NCBI GenBank assembly: GCA_038501625.1
Contig: JAZAYU010000009.1
Span: forward strand, 9,724,396 to 9,788,395
Origin: Corbicula japonica
Taxonomy: Eukaryota; Mollusca; Bivalvia; Venerida; Cyrenidae
Direction: 5' to 3'
Length of the DNA: 64,000 nucleotides
The notes beneath the pieces are model-generated. The model made no database searches, had not been told where the DNA came from, and saw only the letters and a program-made list of their open reading frames with translations. Of this stretch, positions 46,201 to 52,782 are shown one piece after another (the first letter of the stretch is position 1; every line of letters starts with the position of its first letter). Position numbers and translations under genes: made by a program.

Positions 46201-48272
46201 AAACATGGCTGAAACCAAAATGGACACTGAAAACGTTCCAAAGGGAAACAAGTCAGAAAACTTGTGTTTAGCTAAATCTTTATCAAGTTTCTCAAAGTTC
46301 TATGATATTTTATCATCAGTAGACATTTTTGAGTGTAAAGAAACCTTGAAAATTACCGACAGAATGCAGAGTGTGACAGGAAGTTGTTTGAAAGGAACTC
46401 TTCAAGCAGGAGTTGAAAATGACCTTGCCAATTATATTACTTCATGTGAAACTGATTTAGAAATGTGTAGATCATATATTTCTGAAATTGAAGCTAGAAG
46501 TTTGTGTAAGATGTACGGTGAATGTGAAAATGTTAAGACAGAAGTTGATAGAATAAGTGAGGAGAATGGTAATTTTGCCGAGAACTTTGTGTTACCTGTG
46601 AATAGACAGAGTAAGCAGTTTGCACTGGTGGATAATAGTAGGATTATGTAAGTTTTATTTCACTCACTTTGATTTAAAAATGCACAGATGTGCCGGCTGA
46701 TCTTAAGCTATACTGTTTCCCTATGGATAACGGCCATATCCCATGGAATAAAGGGCTAACATTGTGTTTTTTTTGTTTTTTTTCATATTAATTTCATTTA
46801 TTTGTTGCCACATCAATTCATGTATTTAAATTTATGTGATATAATCATGCCCTTTTTGTAACACTGGTCCCAAGGTTATAAAGCTGAGATTGGAAACCAG
46901 TCTCAAATCTCAAGTATCTGATTGGCTGAAATGGCGACTGGTCGCCATTTCAGCCAATCATATACTTGAGATTTGAGACTGGTTTCCAATCTCAGCTTTA
47001 TAACCTTCAGCCCTGTTGACTCTGCAAAGAAATTGTTACAGGACATATTTCATTTGATGACCTTATTTATGTTAATGTTTATTTCAGAACACCTAGTGAT
47101 TACAGTAGGGCATTAGACAACACAGTGGACAACTTACCTCATACTGTACACAAGCAGTCCAGGACTGTACATCTAGACTACCTCCCAACTCTCAGGGAAA
47201 TCTGCAGAACAGAACAGTGTAGACAGGTCTCTAACACTAAAAGAAGGTACTCATTATTTTGTTACCAATCTTGTTCTTAGGTGTGAGAAGTTAGGGTATA
47301 TTTTGTGTACTTTGTGTATATTTATCCTTCAGTATGCACAATGTAGGACATTCAATCATGAAATATCTATTTTGAAGTCTCTGCACAAAGTTATATCTGC
47401 AAAATTTATAATATTAGGTATTCAATAGTTTTTGATACATCATTGCATCTGGTCACGGGTTGGTCTCCTGTAATCATCTCTGACAGTCGGCCATGCATGA
47501 AATTGTTAATAAACTAATAGAAGCCCATCATAAAAATTAAGTAGATAAATTGTAATTTCTAATTTGAACAAATGCTCTACCAGTGTTTTTTTCCCCAACA
47601 GGGAAAGGGTCCCTTTCCCCTACAATAGGGAATTTTTTGCGTCGTAAAATCTTGAAATTTGGGGGAAAATTAGTTGCAAAATAAGGGCAATTGGGATTTT
47701 TTCATAATTCATGTAAATTCACACTAGTGGTTTTAATCAGCTTCACAAAGAATCATAAAGTCTGGTCCATTAACAGGAAAGCCTTTAGTGATGTCAATGT
47801 TATGCAAGAATTAAGTAACTGCCAATCTAATGACTGCCTGTCTATGGAAAAATAATTTCCATTGGCAGGAAAAATTTCATTGAGGTTGCAATTAATGTGA
47901 AACGGATCTGCATTTGAAATGATAACGAAAGGGGGGGGAGGGGGGGGGGGGTGCATTTGTACGGTACGATTTGTTTACGCTGTGCAACATTTTTTGCAAA
48001 CTTTTTGTTCAATAGGGGAAATGGCACTGTTTGATGTTGGGAACAGTAGTTTTGGGGATTGGGAAAGGTCCGGTGATTGAATTTGGAAGACTCCCGTCAG
48101 CTTTGGGAATGGTACCCTTTTGGGGAGGTAGTTAAAGAAGGAAAGAAAACGCTGTCTACAGATCTAACTAATTGTTTGTACTTTACTTTTCAGATTTCAT
48201 CATTACTTGGACAGTATTACACTTCCATTGAAGGATAAAACATTAGCAACACTGGCAACTACATTTATGTGA
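16225..48272 (+). CDS. ATAD5: ATAD5/ELG1, PCNA-unloading AAA+ clamp-loader-like subunit
   Basis: Eighteen coding exons join with consistent phases into 2049 codons plus a TGA stop (human ATAD5 is 1844 residues). Exons: 16225-16257, 17136-19603, 21554-21620, 22177-22639, 25017-25231, 25851-26024, 26378-26528, 27393-27572, 28698-28886, 30872-31029, 34394-34514, 42632-42772, 43174-43283, 44104-44262, 44915-45487, 45938-46647, 47088-47246, 48194-48272. The first half is a disordered Lys/Glu-rich tail with PIP-box motifs. The second has the family's LWTEKYCP box, Walker A GPHGSGKT (about 1346-1353), Walker B LILFDE (about 1485-1490), sensor-1 TTSDP and the conserved RFHHYLDSITL C-terminus. In yeast and mammals ATAD5/Elg1 replaces RFC1 in a complex with RFC2-5, unloads PCNA in the nucleus and recruits USP1-UAF1. 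Introns carry many insertions; intron 11 (8.1 kb) hosts an antisense Mab-21 gene. Confidence 0.94.
17136..19603 (+). CDS. ATAD5: ATAD5 exon 2, disordered N-terminal region with PIP boxes
   Basis: The acceptor is catctgtag and the donor AAG|GTAGGC. It encodes residues 12-834. A KKKK patch leads into a PIP-like SRKISDFF (27-34) and a canonical PIP box QKSLLQFF (46-53, QxxLxxFF). A third PIP-like KKEITKFF lies near residue 560. The rest is Lys/Glu/Asp/Asn-rich with runs such as KKHKKKHKHK, low in hydrophobics and probably disordered, as in human ATAD5, where this region recruits PCNA and UAF1. It is one of the longest open frames in the window. Confidence 0.93.
19644..20997 (-). mobile_element. 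Degenerate mariner-like transposon with intact TIRs and TA duplication
   Basis: The terminal inverted repeats cgagggttgttcggaaag / ctttccgaacaaccctcg are intact and flanked by TA. On the minus strand, about 20140-19945 encodes a mariner N-terminal fragment with the HITVREVAEVCDVGTTTAHKM helix-turn-helix signature, ending at a stop. The catalytic D,D34D half is missing. A smaller element sits inside it at 20290-20631. Confidence 0.85.
20290..20631. mobile_element. MITE with CAGGGC ends, second copy, nested in mariner
   Basis: The ends are cagggcttttcatcc and gatgtaaagccctg. It matches 7214-7579 along most of its length. The flanks CATAG and CATTG look like a 5-bp duplication with one change. 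Confidence 0.8.
21554..21620 (+). CDS. ATAD5: ATAD5 exon 3
   Basis: The 67-nt exon between gtttcag and gtaaaa completes a split Arg codon and encodes a Ser-rich then Lys-rich peptide (CPKSSSSADDGDQTT). It closes in phase 0 and joins exons 2 and 4 in frame. Confidence 0.85.
22177..22639 (+). CDS. ATAD5: ATAD5 exon 4, basic region
   Basis: The acceptor is gtgaacag and the donor CAG|GTAGAT. Residues 857-1011 are Lys-rich with VTRRSSRLEGRAMPS and an acidic VISSSDDEGSEV. The composition matches a nuclear, disordered linker. It ends in phase 1. Confidence 0.9.
22868..24847 (+). mobile_element. Helentron-like (HINE) element A with thirteen 145-bp tandem units
   Basis: It lies in ATAD5 intron 4. 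A subterminal gctcacctgag (22870-22880) is matched by its inverse ctcaggtgagc (24809-24819), followed by a 3' hairpin agggcca-tca-tggccct (24825-24841) and cttgtt at a T-rich junction. Between them are 13 tandem units of about 145 bp (ggtcacatttttgctccgat...aaaaactaggtcactgtta). The adjacent units are highly similar, so homogenisation is recent. Tandem-core Helentron-like or Pearl-type elements are known from bivalves. No coding frame was seen. Confidence 0.85.
25017..25231 (+). CDS. ATAD5: ATAD5 exon 5, conserved KLAPMFL / QFLMSGVP block
   Basis: The acceptor is catgcag and the donor CAG|GTAACA. It encodes AKLAPMFLMGK and RQQFLMSGVPDELRKQTA, which correspond to the KIAPLFL and QFLMSGLP blocks of vertebrate ATAD5, then INHVQQ. 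It follows the large tandem-repeat element in intron 4. Confidence 0.93.
25851..26024 (+). CDS. ATAD5: ATAD5 exon 6
   Basis: The acceptor is ttcttcag and the donor AAG|GTAAAA; 58 codons in phase 0. It encodes VTSGLLNVWDLNKKML and a segment resembling the pre-AAA region of the family. Confidence 0.88.
26378..26528 (+). CDS. ATAD5: ATAD5 exon 7
   Basis: The acceptor is atttcag and the donor CAG|GTATGT. It encodes NFHQHDPLQEEEVDL and a Cys/Pro-containing segment; phase 1 at the end. Confidence 0.88.
26570..26705. repeat. Foldback MITE, copy 1 (ATAD5 intron 7)
   Basis: This 136-bp near-perfect inverted repeat has arms aagattataaaactgagat and the complement at 26686-26705, around a central gaaatggcg-gctggt-cgccatttc core. 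It is the same family as 46872-47007. Confidence 0.88.
27177..27320. repeat. Fragment of a CAGTCAAACC-type repeat
   Basis: It contains acagtcaaaccatagctaaa and further on gaccacctgtcttcaaa, words shared with the element at 53499-53654. It is decayed, so its borders are approximate. Confidence 0.4.
27393..27572 (+). CDS. ATAD5: ATAD5 exon 8
   Basis: The acceptor is ttattacag and the donor CAG|GTAGGT. It encodes a linker with MVVIDDDNDNKDKKKMKK; phase 1 in and out. It is poorly conserved but required to keep the frame. Confidence 0.85.
27690..27850. repeat. GTGTAGATCC palindromic repeat, decayed copy
   Basis: It contains atatcagcctgaacatccctg, gtctgatctggatctgctctg and ccattaggttatttctgac in the order seen in other copies. 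It lies in ATAD5 intron 8. Confidence 0.55.
28698..28886 (+). CDS. ATAD5: ATAD5 exon 9, LLWTEKYCP box
   Basis: The acceptor is tattttcag and the donor AAG|GTAACT. LLWTEKYCPATTSDVLGN is the box that opens the clamp-loader AAA+ module (W-x-E-K-Y-x-P). It is followed by LKTWLTEWK, as in vertebrate ATAD5. Confidence 0.95.
29359..30573. mobile_element. 1.2-kb DNA transposon, CAGACCTGCC ends, 7-bp target duplication
   Basis: The ends are cagacctgccaact and its inverse gttggcaggtctg, flanked by perfect TTTTAGC copies (29352-29358 and 30574-30580). The sub-termini both carry ctccc / gggag tracts. No transposase frame was seen, so it is non-autonomous. It could be hAT-like if the true duplication is 8 bp with one slipped T. 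It lies in ATAD5 intron 9. Confidence 0.82.
30872..31029 (+). CDS. ATAD5: ATAD5 exon 10, Walker A
   Basis: It encodes an acidic DDDSDFDMDSDDSEED stretch, then MLISGPHGSGKTSSVYALA with the P-loop (Lys about 1352) and ALELGFK. The acceptor is ambiguous by 6 nt (ttaaag or ggtgcag), both in frame, differing by two residues. The donor is AAG|GTATGC. Confidence 0.93.
31140..33995. mobile_element. 2.9-kb non-autonomous transposon with 5-bp target duplication (CAGGA)
   Basis: The left end is caagggtttttttcctta and the right end is inverse-related (ttccttaaaaaaacccctg). CAGGA flanks both sides (31135-31139 and 33996-34000). Its left 330 bp match 15400-15805. The interior has G runs (32218-32230 and 32548-32567) and open frames up to 107 codons without recognisable domains, so any captured or transposase sequence is decayed. 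It lies in ATAD5 intron 10. Confidence 0.8.
34394..34514 (+). CDS. ATAD5: ATAD5 exon 11
   Basis: The acceptor is attccag and the donor CAG|GTACGT. VHEVNASSCRSGKQILSQL and EATQSHQV match the post-Walker A block of vertebrate ATAD5 closely. Confidence 0.95.
34543..34640. repeat. Fragment of another terminal-hairpin repeat
   Basis: tacacccacaaacaaagtttg and agggggtata form an imperfect inverted pair, followed by ttggtaggtcggtttcatgg. The inverse words taccaacctaccgac occur near 35205-35220, so 34543-35225 may be one decayed element. Confidence 0.4.
35433..36257 (+). mobile_element. Helentron-like (HINE) element, second family, about 155-bp units
   Basis: A subterminal tatgccccccac is matched by gtgggggcat near the 3' end. 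A perfect hairpin gtgtcctgaggacac (36235-36249) and then CTAG followed by T (36253-36257) match the 3' end rule of Helitron-type elements. The core has about five units of roughly 155 bp starting at cttgtggcatcaactcctc. It lies in ATAD5 intron 11, next to the Mab-21 gene. Confidence 0.8.
36992..36997 (-). terminator. Polyadenylation signal candidate for the Mab-21 gene
   Basis: AATAAA on the minus strand lies 198 bp beyond the Mab-21 stop codon. It is the nearest canonical signal. Confidence 0.45.
37195..38850 (-). CDS. Mab-21/cGAS-like receptor-type protein with C-terminal transmembrane anchor
   Basis: One uninterrupted frame of 551 codons. The N-terminal half has the nucleotidyltransferase signature: GG (61-62), EG (65-66), then SNDLDIL with Asp74-x-Asp76, the position of two metal-binding acids in cGAS-like enzymes. 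A third acid could not be assigned. The middle has the Mab-21 helical module: QWRLCFTLAEIHLVQSFNN, then KLYVLLKLIAKYYL, SYVMKTVVLWLAE and YMIPKRNLFAGKL. Residues about 498-522 (WIPIIAASVFLGIGIIGVG...) form one hydrophobic helix followed by 29 residues, so the protein looks tail-anchored; no signal peptide was seen. An acceptor (tatttttag) ends 22 nt before the ATG, suggesting a spliced 5' leader. The gene is antisense inside ATAD5 intron 11. cGLRs sense nucleic acid and make cyclic dinucleotides; activity here is unproven. Confidence 0.86.
   Translation of the reverse strand: MERIVSQTVLSKELHKHLDQLGFGRQRVREQICFINKCSRAKDISTKTIINTNSIEKIFVGGLQEGTRYSLSNDLDILQINHNVICLADPKLTQENEKVVFKLVQQDTSPGYFVLKLAGRYNENQTYNKIKYALVDFESGLYLSSKLFMDKNDDVFQTGEGFISSKTQYKSPQGPSIPKSTDCGFVPITVKDYLAQLDLGQNNMDFVRAFPCQADWILKEWCLRKREFNWPSKKNIAHVETLPAHVVPVSQTGSTQQDLQWRLCFTLAEIHLVQSFNNTQTKLYVLLKLIAKYYLKHTCPCMTSYVMKTVVLWLAETIPPKKFRKKHLVARLCDALRYLQKSVHTGHLPSYMIPKRNLFAGKLQELEQSHVIEQITFLLHEQTRLISDFLYKPAARPVWVKKAYKAIEIANVYDKKMAETCKSVTSESIAEYFTIAFWNKSKQHVSLNDLFKNDKTLEISWKQLALEKKENTSILSSTAANQEPGFEEFKNVTKDLEWIPIIAASVFLGIGIIGVGTGMYLVSGRHIGPEEAYAIGAFSRTGNLLLSNQYI
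38873..38882 (-). promoter_or_regulatory. Splice acceptor of the Mab-21 5' leader
   Basis: On the minus strand the sequence reads tgtatttttag immediately before a 22-nt leader and the ATG. It implies at least one non-coding 5' exon to the right of 38882. The upstream exon was not located. Confidence 0.45.
39623..41630. mobile_element. Long-TIR transposon with CACAGTG ends, copy 1 (Transib/ProtoRAG-like or CACTA-like)
   Basis: Both ends begin CACAGTGTCYAAGCGTACAG, continuing as about 90 bp of near-identical inverted repeat (39623-39713 against 41630-41540). Perfect ATAAC flanks (39618-39622, 41631-41635) indicate a 5-bp target duplication. Internally the word tgtacgcatagttg recurs near 40072 and 40126. 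No transposase was recognised. Two short exon-like minus-strand segments are shared with copy 2: one after atttttcag ending near 40158 (VPVQELLRLTEAKMITCRY), the other ending near 39843. Bases about 40945-41345 are absent from copy 2. It lies in ATAD5 intron 11, upstream of the Mab-21 gene. Confidence 0.85.
42002..42117. repeat. Short AT-rich tandem repeat, three units
   Basis: agtttgtaaattataattcg is repeated at 42004 and 42041 and in diverged form at 42085. It lies in ATAD5 intron 11. Confidence 0.75.
42632..42772 (+). CDS. ATAD5: ATAD5 exon 12
   Basis: The acceptor is attttgcag and the donor AAG|GTAAAC. It encodes SAFTNLFKKAEAKPA, which resembles the insertion between the Walker motifs of vertebrate ATAD5, and a KKRKRHK basic patch. 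Intron 11 before it is 8.1 kb. Confidence 0.9.
43174..43283 (+). CDS. ATAD5: ATAD5 exon 13, Walker B
   Basis: The acceptor is ttttacag and the donor GAG|GTAAGA. It ends in STTLILFDE, the Walker B strand with Asp-Glu at about 1489-1490, directly followed in exon 14 by VDVVFEED. Confidence 0.95.
43288..43515. repeat. GTGTAGATCC palindromic repeat (ATAD5 intron 13)
   Basis: It starts attaaccctttactccatag and carries both inverted pairs and ttaggttatttctgacc, ending near ggcatatatatacagta. It is near full length but diverged. Confidence 0.75.
44104..44262 (+). CDS. ATAD5: ATAD5 exon 14, sensor 1
   Basis: The acceptor is tttcag and the donor GTG|GTAAGG; 53 codons. VDVVFEEDKGFLSAI and IPIILTTSDP are the Walker B extension and sensor-1 strand. 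Confidence 0.95.
44915..45487 (+). CDS. ATAD5: ATAD5 exon 15, lid domain and linker
   Basis: The acceptor is atttacag and the donor AAG|GTAAGT. It opens with the helical lid (EIAQFYNCDVRRCLTVLQY), typical of RFC-like subunits, then a disordered acidic/basic linker with PLKKRRRVLDDD, a possible nuclear localisation signal. 191 codons, phase 0. Confidence 0.93.
45938..46647 (+). CDS. ATAD5: ATAD5 exon 16, C-terminal region
   Basis: The acceptor is gtttttcag and the donor ATTAT|GTAAGT. It encodes residues 1735-1971, including SLSSFSKFYDILSSVD, a segment resembling the C-terminal helical region of ATAD5. The open frame continues 1 codon past the donor before a stop, as expected for an exon end. 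Confidence 0.92.
46676..46760. repeat. GTGTAGATCC palindromic repeat, 3' fragment (ATAD5 intron 16)
   Basis: It contains gcacagatgtgccggctgat and the closing ccatggaataaagggcta. It is truncated at its 5' side. Confidence 0.6.
46872..47007. repeat. Foldback MITE, copy 2 (ATAD5 intron 16)
   Basis: This 136-bp inverted repeat has arms aaggttataaagctgagat and the matching complement ending at 47007. The core gaaatggcg-actggt-cgccatttc is almost the same as in copy 1 at 26570-26705. Length is identical and arm matching within each copy is near perfect. Confidence 0.9.
47088..47246 (+). CDS. ATAD5: ATAD5 exon 17
   Basis: The acceptor is atttcag and the donor AAG|GTACTC. RTVHLDYLPTLREICRTEQ is the conserved YLP-LR-IC block near the end of ATAD5. 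Confidence 0.94.
47581..48154. mobile_element. MITE with CAGTG/CGCTG ends and 5-bp target duplication (TCTAC)
   Basis: The ends are cagtgtttttttcccc and ggaaagaaaacgctg. TCTAC flanks both (47576-47580 and 48155-48159). The interior has a long G tract (47931-47952). It resembles 8905-9310 in its termini. It lies in the last ATAD5 intron, ending about 40 bp before the final exon. Confidence 0.8.
48194..48272 (+). CDS. ATAD5: ATAD5 exon 18, C-terminus and stop
   Basis: The acceptor is cttttcag. RFHHYLDSITLPL and TLATLATTFM then TGA at 48270-48272 parallel the RRFLHY end of the human protein. Confidence 0.94.
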
Positions 48273-48728
48273 GAACAATGCCACATTCTTTTGGATATAT
48301 TTTGATTGTACATCTTCATCATTTTACTGGTGTCTTGATGAAGATACATTCCAGCATACTAGATAAATGTTTCTGCCTGTTTTACTTGGGAAGTAATAAA
48401 CAAGTTAACTCCCGGTGATAGATTTTTCCATTTTCACCACTCTCCTGCAAAACGCATGGAATTATATGGAAAACAGACAGGATCATGCTAGACAAAATAC
48501 CTAACTGGCTGCCTACCATTATAGACATTATCAGAAAACATTTTGCCATATTGCACCTATGTTTAAAGTAAAAACAAAAAATATTTTAAAAATTAAAAGT
48601 GTTAGACTCTACTTAGAGCTGTTTCATGAACACTGAGAGGGTAAGGATATAAATGTAATGATGTTCCAAGCATTGTTGCAGCTGGGAGGTAAATCAGGTG
48701 TCATGTGGCAGATATCAACTTTAATAAA
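48273..48728 (+). other. ATAD5: ATAD5 3' untranslated region (extent inferred)
   Basis: No open frame follows the stop. AATAAA signals occur at 48395-48400 and 48723-48728; either could end the message. Confidence 0.5.
48395..48400 (+). terminator. ATAD5: Polyadenylation signal candidate for ATAD5
   Basis: This is the first AATAAA, 123 bp after the stop codon. A second lies at 48723-48728. Confidence 0.5.
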
Positions 48729-49334
48729 AATTGCAGAATAATTATTTAAGATTTATGTAATATGATATTTTGTGAATATGTGTTTTTTAATAGTTTGTAC
48801 AAAGAGATCAACTCGGTAGTTTGTTTGTAAAACAATTCTTGTATATGATTATATTTTGTAAATTTCATTGGAAAATGGAATGATTATTTTATAAAAATGT
48901 ACTTTTAAGAATCAAATTATTTTTTTGTTATTGGAGATACAATTTAAAATAGGTCTAGGTGATAAACAAACAGTTCTAAAAATAGGTCTAAGTGACAAAG
49001 CATGGCAATTTTATTACCCAAGTCAGAGGGTCAGATGCAACATTTCCAGAAAGGAGGTTCATTTCTGGTAGTCTTAGGGTAGTAACATGGTAATTTCCAA
49101 CTTTCTGACCATTCCAATGAAAATTAAATATTGCTGCCAAAAGTGTGTTTGAGCTACTGCACTGAACCCCTCTGGATCTCCCCAAGATGCCTCTTGTTTA
49201 CAGATCGTGAACTTGCTTAATTATCTTACCTATATCCTGCTTGTCAAACTAAGAACACATCTCTTAAAAATACAGTGTATTGTTAGTGTTTGAAACATTG
49301 CGATATTGTATGTCTGCTTGACCTAATGGTTGAC

Positions 49335-49545
49335 TGCAAGCCTTTAGCCTTTATCAGTGTAGATCAAGATCAGCTATAACATTTGTGCAGTCTGATCATG
49401 ATCTAATCCATTTTCTTTTAGATTCATCAATTTATTAATGACCAAGACATTAACAGTGCAGATCCTGATCAGACTGGAAAATTGTGTATGCACACCTGTC
49501 GCACACTGACCGAGTCATATCCTGTGACGTTAAGGGTTGCAGGCT
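49335..49545. repeat. GTGTAGATCC palindromic repeat
   Basis: gtgtagatcaagatcagc, gcagtctgatcatgatcta, ttagattcatcaatttatta and gtgcagatcctgatcagac follow in family order. It is diverged. Confidence 0.65.
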
Positions 49546-49618
49546 GATCTAAATCTACACTTAGTCTAGCAGCTCTTGGGATAAAAGCAGTATTGATGGA
49601 TTAAAAGGTTATTTCTTT

Positions 49619-49813
49619 TCTCCATGAAATGGCTGTTATCCAAGTGTAGATCCAGTAAGCTGTCAACATCCATGCAGTCTGATCTGGATCTACACTGTTT
49701 GCTTTTAAATTCATGAGGTTATTTCTGACTAAAAAGTGACCAGTGTAAATCCAAATTAGATGGAACCTTTGTGCTTGCTGATCTTATTCCACACTGTTCC
49801 ACATGCAATAAAA
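49619..49813. repeat. GTGTAGATCC palindromic repeat
   Basis: It holds gtgtagatccagtaagctg, gtctgatctggatctacac and gaccagtgtaaatccaaat, in tandem orientation with the copy at 49335. Confidence 0.65.
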
Positions 49814-50632
49814 TAGAGAAACACATATTTGGAGCATAATTAGTGCAGGTTTTAAAGTTCTAAAGAGCAGGTTTGTGTAGTTAAATGTTGTGTTGTTGTT
49901 TTTGTAAAAGAAGGAAAATGATGATAATTAAACCCACTTAAATGGAGACAAATGACAATATTCCATGTTTGTTTTCAAAATATTCCAATTGATTTCTATA
50001 AAACATTGAAATATAATGCTTATTGAATGTAGTTTACTTAATACAGACATTGCATTTTGCTGTAATATTAATAAATGTTAGTGAAGATAAAATTACTGTG
50101 GAATGTTTTAATGCAATACAATCACCCAAATAATTGATTATTGCTTTCATTTTTGCTCCAGATGTTGTAAACAACCTATTATAGTGTATTTGTGGAAACT
50201 TGCTGATGTTTAGCAAAATATAGGTCAGTCTTTCATGTTTAATGTTTATTTGCTCAGAATTAGGGGATGGGGTGGGGTGGGGAAATTGCTTAAGATGGTT
50301 GCATGTTTCAGTTTCACATGTTTGGCTAAAATAATTTAAAAATCAAGTTATGTGTGTTTATACATTAATATTGATAAACTGGTATTTACAACAAATTCAA
50401 ACTATTTTTGTCAATAACATCTTCCAGCTTTGTTTCGTAACTTGGTTGCACAATCCAATGACTTTTTTATTACTTTGCCTCAGAACACACCCGCTGGGAG
50501 TACACCATTTCAGTTTTCATTAGGACTATTTCAGACAAGCAGTCTAAAAATAAAATATTGGTTCCTTTTATAACCCTTGCATGTTTAGAGGTTCCCACAG
50601 AAATTTTGTAGAAAACGGGTAAAAGGTAAAAA

Positions 50633-50770
50633 CCTTTACTCAACATAACTGAATTGCGAGGGCAAACAGTGTAAATCCAGATCAGCTGTCATTTCTGTGC
50701 AGTGTGATCTGGATCTGCACTGTTTACTTTTAGATTCTTACGTGATTTATGACCAAGATGCACTAGTGCC
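50633..50770. repeat. GTGTAGATCC palindromic repeat, 5' part
   Basis: It contains ctttactcaacataactgaa, gtgtaaatccagatcagc and gtgatctggatctgcactg. The second half is missing. Confidence 0.65.
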
Positions 50771-50891
50771 TGACTTGATTTGACAAGCATGTGACTTACC
50801 ACACTTGATTTATTACTGAAAATAATTTTGGTTTAGAGCATGAATACATTTTTCAGGGTTGATTTTCTTAATGATTGTCATTGAATGTTTT

Positions 50892-52443
50892 TAGCTCACC
50901 TGAGCTGGCTCAGGGTGAGCTATTAGGATCGATGAATGTCCGTCGTCTGTCCACACTTAGTTCGTTAACACTCTAGCGGTCACATTTTTGCTCCGATTGT
51001 CATGAAACTTGGTCAGGATGTTTGTCCCAATGATTTCTTGGACGAGTTCGAATATGGGTCATCTGGGTCCAAAAACTAGGTCACTGTTACTAAAAATAGA
51101 ATTTTCTTGTTAACACTCTAGCGGTCACATTTTTGCTCCGATTGTCATGAAACTGTCAGGATGTTTGTCCCAATAATTTCTTGGACGCGTTTGAATATGG
51201 GTCATCTGGGTCCAAAAACTAGGTCACTGTAACTAAAAGTAGAATTTTCTTGTTAAAACTTTAGCGATCACATTTTTGCTCTGATTGTCATGAAACTTGG
51301 TTAGGATGTTTGTCCCAATGATTTCTCGGACGAGTTCGAATATGGGTCATTTGGGTCCAAAAACTAGGTCACTGTTACTAAAATAGAAATTTCTTGTTAA
51401 CACTCTAGCGGTCACATTTTTGCTCTGATTGTCACGAATCTTGGTCAGGATGTTTGTCCCAGTGATTTCTTGGAGGATTCCGAATATGGGTCATCTGGGT
51501 CCAAAAACTAGGTCACTGTTGCTAAAAATAGAATTTTCTTGTTAACACTCTAGCGGTCACATTTTTGCTCTGATTGTCATGAAACTTGGTCAGGATGTTT
51601 GTCCCAATCATTTCTCGGACGAGTTTGAAAATGGGTCATCTGGGTCCCAAAACTAGGTCACTGTTACTAAAAATAGAATTTTCTTGTTAACACTCTAGCG
51701 GTCACATTTTTGCTCCGATTGTCATGAAACTTGGTCAGGATGTTTGTCCCAATGATTTCTCGGACGAGTTTGAAAATGGGTCATCTGGGTCCCAAAACTA
51801 GGTCACTGTTACTAAAAATAGAATTTTCTTGTTAACACTCTAGCGGTCACATTTTTGCTCCGATTGTCATGAAACTTGGTCAGGATGTTTGTCCCAATGA
51901 TTTCTCAGATGATTTCGAATATGGGTCATTTGGGTCCAAAAACTAGGTCACTGTTACTAAAAATAGAAATTTATTGTTAACACTCTAGTGGTCACATTTT
52001 TGCTTCGATTGTCATGAAACTTGGTCAGGATGTATGTCCCAATGATTTCTTGGACAAGTTCGAATATGGGTCATCTGGGTCCAAAAACTAGGTCACTGTT
52101 ACTAAAAATAGAATTTTCTTGTTAACACACTAGCGGTCACATTTTTTCCTCGATTGTCATGAAACATGGTCAGGATGTTTGTCCCTATGATTTCTTGGAC
52201 GATTCCGAATATGGGTCATCTGGGTCCAAAAACTAGGTCACTGTTATTAAAAATAGAATTTTCTTGTTAACACTCTAGCGGTCACATTTTTGCTCCGATC
52301 GTCATGAAACTTGGTCAGGATGTTTGTCCCAATGTTTTCTCGGAGGAGTTCGAATACGTGTCATCTGGGTCTAGGTCACTGTTACTAAAAATAACTTTGT
52401 TGTACTCAGGTGAGCGATTAAGGGCCATCATGGCCCTCTTGTT
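50892..52443 (+). mobile_element. Helentron-like (HINE) element B with ten 145-bp tandem units
   Basis: It has the same ends as element A: gctcacctgag at 50894-50904, the inverse ctcaggtgagc at 52405-52415, and the hairpin agggccatcatggccct at 52421-52437. The core holds ten units, three fewer than in A, with its own private variants. It is outside any recognised gene. Confidence 0.85.
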
Positions 52444-52710
52444 CAATATATGTTTAGGTTTGCTTTATTTTCACAATTTGTAAAATTGATGAATTTGTAA
52501 TAATTGTAATATTATTTATTTGTGAAGAAGTAAAATTTTTATATTCAATATTTGTTACATTATGTGTTAAAACTATACTCTTCTTCAAAAGAAAGTGTGC
52601 ACTTTGTTTTCGGTCAGTTGTCATTAACTACATTTCTCAATGCCTGATTATTTGGTATCAAAATTGTGATAAGATCATTTAAATTCTGTAGTAAAACTAT
52701 CGATTATCTC

Positions 52711-52782
52711 AGATCAGACTGGTTTTAAAGCATATCTTGGAAACCTAGATCAGACTGGTTTCAAAGCATATCTTGGAAACAT
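52711..52782. repeat. 36-bp tandem duplication
   Basis: agatcagactggttttaaag...catatcttggaaac occurs twice in a row with a 36-bp period and few changes. Confidence 0.8.

Larger units (their letters stand above)
48729..50890. other. Intergenic stretch with palindromic repeat copies
   Basis: No gene was recognised. It contains three copies of the GTGTAGATCC family, listed separately, and otherwise AT-rich unique-looking DNA. Confidence 0.6.
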
